The notes under the pieces: generated by a model
What the model saw: the letters and a program-made list of their open reading frames with translations, nothing else
Databases searched by the model: none
Told to the model about the DNA's origin: nothing
Translations under genes and position numbers: made by a program
DNA from: Bacteroidetes bacterium UBA5697
GTDB taxonomy: Bacteria > Bacteroidota > Bacteroidia > B-17B0 > Aurantibacillaceae
Direction of reading: 5' to 3'
Length of the DNA stretch: 64,000 bases
Assembly: GCA_002420145.1 (NCBI GenBank)
Contig: DIHL01000050.1
Location: 49,765-113,764, forward strand
In this document: positions 59,446 through 64,000 of the stretch, in pieces
Layout: every line of letters starts with the position of its first letter
How positions within the stretch are numbered: position 1 is the stretch's first letter

Positions 59446-60117
59446 TTAATCTAGTTGAAAGCAACAATATTTAATATCTTCGCCTCGGCCTGTAAACAGT
59501 GTTTCGTAGTAGGTTTTAATACGAGTTAATTCTTCTCTACCTTCAGGGCAGTTTTTATATAAATCGTTGGTAGAAAACAACAGAGGTAAATTCCTTTCTT
59601 TAATTACATCCATCGTGTATTCATAAAAAAAGGTACTATCGGTTTTCAAATGAACTAATCCACCAGGTTTTAATATTTTTTTGTATCGGTTCAAAAAGAA
59701 ATCAGGATTGGTTAAGCGCTTGCGGGCTCTGTTTTTTTGTGGTTGTGGGTCGGGGAAGGTAATCCATATTTCTGATACTTCATTTTCGGCAAAACATTGG
59801 TCAATAAAATCAATGCGAGTTCTTAAAAACGCCACATGACTCATGTTATTTTGCATCGCTTTTTTAGCCCCTGTCCAAATACGATTTCCTTTGACATCAA
59901 CCCCAATAAAATTTTTAGAAGTATTATTTTCTGATAAGCCAATGGTGTATTCGCCTTGTCCACAGCCTAATTCCAACACAATAGGGTTTTGGTTTTTAAA
60001 CATGTCTTCATGCCATTTTCCTTTTTTAGCAAACCCGTTGGGGATGTCAAAATGATGAAAAGCAAGCGTATTAGAAAAGGTATTTAGTTCGGCAAATTTT
60101 TCGAGTTTGTTAGGCAT
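59446..60117 (-). CDS. trmB: tRNA (guanine-N7-)-methyltransferase
   Basis: A 223-residue SAM-dependent methyltransferase that makes m7G at position 46 of tRNAs. The SAM motif V-L-E-L-G-C-G-Q-G-E-Y is followed by N-F-I-G-V-D-V-K-G-N-R, W-I-T-F-P-D-P-Q-P-Q-K-N-R-A-R-K-R (TrmB signature) and G-G-L-V-H-L-K-T-D-S. It is the first gene of a leftward operon with the small membrane protein, lgt and DUF1569. It diverges from pyk across a 92-bp gap. Confidence 0.96.
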   Translation of the reverse strand: MPNKLEKFAELNTFSNTLAFHHFDIPNGFAKKGKWHEDMFKNQNPIVLELGCGQGEYTIGLSENNTSKNFIGVDVKGNRIWTGAKKAMQNNMSHVAFLRTRIDFIDQCFAENEVSEIWITFPDPQPQKNRARKRLTNPDFFLNRYKKILKPGGLVHLKTDSTFFYEYTMDVIKERNLPLLFSTNDLYKNCPEGREELTRIKTYYETLFTGRGEDIKYCCFQLD

Positions 60118-60209
60118 AATGGTAATAAAAGTGGCTAAGGTACAAAATTAGATAATGATTTAATAATGCCATTTTTTGCGTCGAAATTGTTACATTCGTA
60201 TTCGAATTT

Positions 60210-61646
60210 ATGACTATGAGCTATACTTATAACAAAACAAAGATTGTGGCCACGATGGGTCCATCAACAGAAAACATTGCTGTACTAGAAGAATTATTTA
60301 ATGCTGGTTTAGATATCTGTAGAATTAACTTTTCTCACGGAGACTACGAACCAATTAAACATGTGATTGATAATATTAGAATTTTAAATAAAAAATTAAA
60401 TCGCCACGTTGGTATTTTAGGAGATTTACAAGGACCTAAATTACGTATTGGTAAAGTAAAAGATAATGCGGTTGAATTAATAAATGGTCAGGAAATTATT
60501 ATTACGACTAAAGAAAGTGAAGGAACGGCAGAAAGAATATTTATTACGTATCCTCAATTTCCACAAGATGTGGCGGCTGGAGAATTAGTATTAATTGATG
60601 ATGGAAAAATTACTTTAAAAGTCATTGAAACGAATCGTAAAGATGAAGTACGTTGTACTATTATTGCGGGTGGAACTTTATCTTCTAAAAAAGGAGTAAA
60701 CTTACCAAACACAAAAATTTCGTTACCATGTTTAACCTTAAAAGATTTACGTGATTTAGATTTTGCTTTAGAAAATGATTTCGAATGGATTGGTTTATCA
60801 TTTGTAAGAAGCGTAACTGATATTGTTGAATTAAAAGATATTATTCGTTCAAAGAAAAAAAATGCTCGAGTAATTGCTAAAATTGAAAAGCCAGAAGCAA
60901 TTAAAGAGATTGATAAAATTATTGAAGTAACAGATGGTGTAATGGTAGCGCGTGGAGATTTAGGTGTAGAGATGCCAATGGAACAAGTGCCATTATTACA
61001 AAAAATGATTGTGAACAAATGTATTGCTGCATCAAAACCTGTAATTATTGCAACACAAATGATGGAGAGTATGATTACCGCATACACACCAACGCGCGCC
61101 GAAGTTAACGATGTGGCTAACGCTGTATTGGACGGAGCCGATGCGGTAATGTTAAGTGCAGAAACTTCAGTAGGACGTTACCCAGTAAAAGTAATTGAAT
61201 ACATGCGCCGTATTATTACACAAATAGAAAGCGATGACCGTATTTATTATAAAGAACATGAGCCTGAATTAAAAACAGTAACTTATATTACTGATAGTAT
61301 TTGTTATAATGCGAGTGTGATGGCAAAACAAGCCAATGTATCGGCTATTATTTCAATGACACATAGTGGTTATACAGCGTTTAAATTAAGTAGCCATAGG
61401 CCGAAAGCAAACGTGTATATTTTCACCGATAATAAATCCTTATTAAATGCTTTAAGTTTAGTGTGGGGTGTACGTGGTTTTTATTATGATAAATACGAAA
61501 GCACGGATCAAACGATTGCTGATTTAAAAGACTATATCAAAGATGGTGGTTTTGTGAGAGCAGATGACTTAGTGATTAATTTAGCAAGTATGCCAATGAA
61601 AGAAAAAGGCAGAACAAATATGTTGAAACTGAGTTATATTCAGTAA
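60210..61646 (+). CDS. pyk: Pyruvate kinase
   Basis: A 478-residue enzyme of normal length. K-I-V-A-T-M-G-P-S and R-I-N-F-S-H-G bind nucleotide and K+, I-A-K-I-E-K-P-E-A has the catalytic Lys and metal-binding Glu, and G-V-M-V-A-R-G-D-L-G-V-E follows. V-M-L-S-A-E-T-S-V-G-R-Y-P and a C-terminal allosteric domain complete it. It converts phosphoenolpyruvate and ADP to pyruvate and ATP. ATG at 60216 is an alternative start two codons in. Monocistronic with a strong terminator. Confidence 0.97.
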   Translation: MTMSYTYNKTKIVATMGPSTENIAVLEELFNAGLDICRINFSHGDYEPIKHVIDNIRILNKKLNRHVGILGDLQGPKLRIGKVKDNAVELINGQEIIITTKESEGTAERIFITYPQFPQDVAAGELVLIDDGKITLKVIETNRKDEVRCTIIAGGTLSSKKGVNLPNTKISLPCLTLKDLRDLDFALENDFEWIGLSFVRSVTDIVELKDIIRSKKKNARVIAKIEKPEAIKEIDKIIEVTDGVMVARGDLGVEMPMEQVPLLQKMIVNKCIAASKPVIIATQMMESMITAYTPTRAEVNDVANAVLDGADAVMLSAETSVGRYPVKVIEYMRRIITQIESDDRIYYKEHEPELKTVTYITDSICYNASVMAKQANVSAIISMTHSGYTAFKLSSHRPKANVYIFTDNKSLLNALSLVWGVRGFYYDKYESTDQTIADLKDYIKDGGFVRADDLVINLASMPMKEKGRTNMLKLSYIQ

Positions 61647-61660
61647 AGAAAGTGTTTTAT

Positions 61661-61695
61661 AAAAAAAGGATAGCGTCAAAACGCTATCCTTTTTT
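61661..61695. terminator. Bidirectional Rho-independent terminator
   Basis: AAAGGATAGCGT and ACGCTATCCTTT pair exactly around CAAA, with A and T runs. It lies between convergent pyk and the S4-domain gene. Confidence 0.92.
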
Positions 61696-61699
61696 GTTT

Positions 61700-62086
61700 T
61701 TAATCCTTTCTAAAATCATCCATATCACGCCTGTCCTTTTTAGTTGGTCTGCCAGCACCTCTATCTCGTTGCATGTTTGGCATAAAAAACACCGAAGGCA
61801 TACGTTCTAATTTTTCAATAGGAGGAGAATGATCAATATAGTTTTCTTTGGCGATTTCATAGCTTTGTCGTTTATCAATAATACCTGTGACTTCAATGAT
61901 TTTTTTAACACCTTGTGGAAAAGACATCGTGTAACGCTCTCCAATTTTTACAATGTGAGCGGCTTTAATAATTTCATCATTTAGCTTTACTTTATTGCCT
62001 TTAATAGCAGCACTTGCTAAGGAGCGTGATTTATACATTCGTATAGCCCATAAATAACTATCTAATCGAACATTTTTGGTTTCCAT
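61700..62086 (-). CDS. S4-domain RNA-binding protein, Hsp15 (HslR)-like
   Basis: A 128-residue protein. The N-terminal S4 domain reads R-L-D-S-Y-L-W-A-I-R-M-Y-K-S-R-S-L-A and G-N-K-V-K-L-N, followed by a basic C-terminal tail with R-G-A-G-R-P-T-K-K-D-R-R. This is the arrangement of Hsp15, which binds stalled 50S subunits carrying peptidyl-tRNA. The family match is good; whether it is heat-induced here is unknown. It stands alone between pyk and the palindromic repeat at 62104. Confidence 0.85.
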   Translation of the reverse strand: METKNVRLDSYLWAIRMYKSRSLASAAIKGNKVKLNDEIIKAAHIVKIGERYTMSFPQGVKKIIEVTGIIDKRQSYEIAKENYIDHSPPIEKLERMPSVFFMPNMQRDRGAGRPTKKDRRDMDDFRKD

Positions 62087-62103
62087 AAATTAATTATATC
62101 TCA

Positions 62104-62147
62104 TCGAGTGTAGTCGAGATGTTGCAAATGTTCTCGACTACGCTCGA
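62104..62147. repeat. Inverted repeat TCGAG(T/C)GTAGTCGAGA
   Basis: TCGAGTGTAGTCGAGA (62104-62119) and TCTCGACTACGCTCGA (62132-62147) are inverted arms matching at 15 of 16 positions, with a 12-bp loop. One similar arm occurs at 6199-6221. Located between the TPR protein gene and the Hsp15-like gene. Confidence 0.8.
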
Positions 62148-62155
62148 ACTGACAT

Positions 62156-63199
62156 TTATTTATTAAGTTTATTAATAGTTTCTTTAGCACGTTCACTATA
62201 AAAACCTTTATTGTTTACAATATACTGTAGTTGTTTAATAGCTTCGTCGGTTTGTTTTAGATTTAATAAACATAAGGCCTGGTAAAACTCAGATTCCTGA
62301 TGAAAGATATTATTAACGTTATCTAAGTTTTTTTGAAAGAAATTTTTAGCGACAGCATATTTACCTAATTGGTAATAACACATCCCTAAATAAAATTGGG
62401 CATTCGCATCATCATGGTTGAAGTCATATAACATCGTTAATTCTTCAATGCAATTGGTAATGTTTTTAGAGCTAAAAAAACGCATCGCCTGTTTGATAAT
62501 TTTATGAGCTAAATAAGAATTTGATTTATGTAAGTAGGCTGTTTCTATATCAGCCTTACTTCCATATTGAGCAGGAACACCTGTGCTGGCATTTAAATCA
62601 ATGGCATAACTGTTTTTAAAGTAATACATACGATAGTTTGTCACTTTTAAATTATGTATAAATACAACTGGTGCATTTGGTGTAAATTGAAACACAATGT
62701 CTTCTTCTTCCTTTTCAGGAAGCGTTAACTCTAATGGTTTACTTGGGAGTGTTTCTAAAATTTCTGGAGATGCAATTTCTTCAATATTGTTTGCAATGGT
62801 ATTGTAATGCTCTATTTCTTTAGTTTCAATTTTTGGAAACACAGTATCTGTTGATGCAATTTGATTTTCTAATTTATGTTGTGCTTTTTCTTCTTCCAAT
62901 GATTGATAAACAGAAGGATGGTTTTTGTTTTTTTGAAAAATGACAAAGAAAATGGAAACACCAATTAACAAGCCACATAAAACGCTAATAAAAATAGTAT
63001 TAAATGAACCAGAGCTACCTTTTAATTTTTTATCTATTGATTGATTTAGTTTATCAATATCAGAACTAGACACATTAAATTGCTCAAAAGCCACAGATGA
63101 CAAGTAACTCAAATCTGTTTCTTGAATATTCTTTTCTAATGAACGCTGTTCTTCTTTAGTTAAGTTATTATAATTTGATATGTCTTTGGGGTTAAGCAT
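62156..63199 (-). CDS. TPR-containing membrane protein, probable anti-sigma partner
   Basis: A 347-residue protein with a charged cytoplasmic N-terminus (about 1-75; N-N-L-T-K-E-E-Q-R-S-L-E), one membrane helix (I-F-I-S-V-L-C-G-L-L-I-G-V-S-I-F-F-V-I-F, about 77-97), and a periplasmic region ending in three or four TPR units (about 235-345; A-Q-F-Y-L-G-M-C-Y-Y-Q-L-G-K-Y). The first 8 bp overlap the end of the upstream ECF sigma factor gene. That overlap and the single-pass layout suggest a membrane-bound regulator of the sigma factor, though no standard anti-sigma motif is evident. Confidence 0.72.
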   Translation of the reverse strand: MLNPKDISNYNNLTKEEQRSLEKNIQETDLSYLSSVAFEQFNVSSSDIDKLNQSIDKKLKGSSGSFNTIFISVLCGLLIGVSIFFVIFQKNKNHPSVYQSLEEEKAQHKLENQIASTDTVFPKIETKEIEHYNTIANNIEEIASPEILETLPSKPLELTLPEKEEEDIVFQFTPNAPVVFIHNLKVTNYRMYYFKNSYAIDLNASTGVPAQYGSKADIETAYLHKSNSYLAHKIIKQAMRFFSSKNITNCIEELTMLYDFNHDDANAQFYLGMCYYQLGKYAVAKNFFQKNLDNVNNIFHQESEFYQALCLLNLKQTDEAIKQLQYIVNNKGFYSERAKETINKLNK

Positions 63200-63785
63200 T
63201 TTTTTTATTTTTTGAAGAATCTTCTAATAGTAATTTTAAATTTCGTTTACCATTTTGGATATAACTTTTTATTTCATTTAGGCTAAAACTAGTTTCGTTG
63301 GCAATATCCTGATAGCTTTTGTTTTTTAAATAAAACAACTCCACGCACACTCGTTGATTTTCTTTAAGTTTTGGCAAACAGTCTTTCATTTTTTCTAATA
63401 ACACATCGTCGCTTACCGAATTTATTTTTTCTTCTTGTTCGTAATCAGGTGTTTCATATTCAAATTCATAATACGACTTGATGTTTTTTGATTGCGATTT
63501 GTTTTTTCGAATCAACGAAATACAATGATTACGAACCACAAAACTTAACCAGCCTTTAAAATTATCAATCTCTCTATTATTAATATCCAACATCAATTTT
63601 TCAAACAATTGCATCGTTGCATCTTGAGCCTCGTCCTTATCTTGTAAGTAAAACAAACAAGTTCCATAAACAACAGATACATGTTTTTTAAATAAATCGG
63701 CAAACAACTCTTTATTACCACTTTGCTTATAATGCTTAAGTAGTTCTTCGTCGCTGTTATATTCTTTTTTCTTAAAAAGCCACAT
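63192..63785 (-). CDS. ECF-type sigma-70 family RNA polymerase sigma factor
   Basis: A 197-residue sigma factor with region 2 (L-F-K-K-H-V-S-V-V-Y-G-T-C-L-F-Y, D-E-A-Q-D-A-T-M-Q-L-F-E, W-L-S-F-V-V-R-N-H-C) and region 4 (L-K-E-N-Q-R-V-C-V-E-L-F-Y-L-K-N-K-S-Y-Q, then S-L-N-E-I-K-S-Y-I-Q-N-G-K-R). Regions 3 and 1 are absent, as in ECF factors. It is coupled to a membrane TPR protein gene by an 8-bp overlap. An exact inverted repeat (TTCCATAAAA/TTTTATGGAA) lies 31 bp upstream of the start and could mark its regulation. Confidence 0.92.
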   Translation of the reverse strand: MWLFKKKEYNSDEELLKHYKQSGNKELFADLFKKHVSVVYGTCLFYLQDKDEAQDATMQLFEKLMLDINNREIDNFKGWLSFVVRNHCISLIRKNKSQSKNIKSYYEFEYETPDYEQEEKINSVSDDVLLEKMKDCLPKLKENQRVCVELFYLKNKSYQDIANETSFSLNEIKSYIQNGKRNLKLLLEDSSKNKKNA

Positions 63786-63815
63786 ATCTAATTAATAGAC
63801 GCACACATTAAAATA

Positions 63816-63851
63816 TTCCATAAAACTATTTTTTATTAAATTTTTATGGAA
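63816..63851. promoter_or_regulatory. Inverted repeat in the sigma-factor promoter region
   Basis: TTCCATAAAA (63816-63825) and TTTTATGGAA (63842-63851) are exact inverted 10-mers with a 16-bp AT-only spacer, upstream of the ECF sigma gene. Confidence 0.55.
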
Positions 63852-64000
63852 AGAGGTATGCTTCACGTCTTAAAGTTAAAGAATGCATTCTGAATAAAAG
63901 AAGTTTAACCATTAAAAAATAGAAATTATGAAATAGCCATTAACAGAAACCCAAAAAATCAATCAAAGTCACATGGCGTATACCATATGACCATTAAAAA

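Noticed and set aside
60186..60199. ATTGTTAC before pyk as a reverse copy of the GTAACAAT part of the shared promoter element
   Set aside because: Only 8 bases match, and the neighbouring boxes and spacing are absent; chance is enough to explain it.
63928..64000. ATG AAA TAG CCA TTA ACA... near the right end, as a broken gene start
   Set aside because: Only a few codons, with a TAG and then a TGA in the same frame; nothing recognisable, and the window ends before it can be judged.

Overview
This window comes from an AT-rich member of the Bacteroidota. The evidence is type IX secretion (T9SS) cargo with both type A and type B C-terminal sorting domains, a PorP/SprF-like protein, promoters of the Bacteroidota form (TTG, about 20 bp, then TAnnTTTG/A) with little Shine-Dalgarno signal, LytTR-type regulators paired with HisKA_2 kinases, and several intergenic palindromic repeats of kinds I recall from this phylum. 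I cannot name the genus. No rRNA, tRNA, CRISPR array, prophage or IS transposase was recognised.

Layout. 0-3.2 kb: the N-terminal third of rpoN, a DUF420 membrane protein, and a leftward mini-cluster (thioesterase, LolA-like carrier, lipoprotein, FabZ-like hotdog protein). 3.3-6.1 kb: twin T9SS cargo genes. 6.2-12.4 kb: mfd, an SGNH hydrolase gene broken by one in-frame stop, and fumC. 12.7-15.7 kb: a small membrane protein, a TetR regulator with an SDR gene sharing a palindromic operator, and a fatty-acid hydroxylase. 15.8-26.8 kb: one long leftward gene string (nadA, MORN-repeat protein, eight-PAS kinase, LytTR regulator, unknown protein, mnmG, methyltransferase). Five parS-like centromere sites lie at 14.9-16.7 kb. 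26.8-27.25 kb: a very AT-rich gene-free stretch with a DnaA box and iteron-like repeats, from which gene direction diverges; it is a candidate oriC. 27.3-32.1 kb: rpiB, then a phosphate-type porin and two tandem PiT transporters, each preceded by an 11-bp-periodic CTTAACA box that looks like a PHO box.

32-37 kb: a glycosyltransferase, a metallophosphoesterase, and a NarL-type regulator with a TPR kinase. 36.9-45.8 kb: a T9SS type B surface module (1844-residue Ig-like adhesin, PorP/SprF protein, PD40-OmpA protein). Next is a RelE/ParE toxin-antitoxin pair lying between a 51-bp direct repeat of the OmpA gene's 3' end, and then a lone hypothetical gene bounded by inverted GTTATGCGGC motifs. 47.4-57.7 kb: rnr, then a kinase/LytTR/AraC operon whose promoter is nearly copied in front of the following 1337-residue LamG/SprB-repeat adhesin. 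57.8-64 kb: a trmB/lgt/DUF1569 operon, pyk, an Hsp15-like gene, and an ECF sigma factor with a TPR membrane partner.

The most notable structures are the parS cluster with the nearby candidate origin, the inferred phosphate regulon boxes, the toxin-antitoxin insertion at the OmpA gene end, and the shared promoter of the kinase operon and the giant adhesin.
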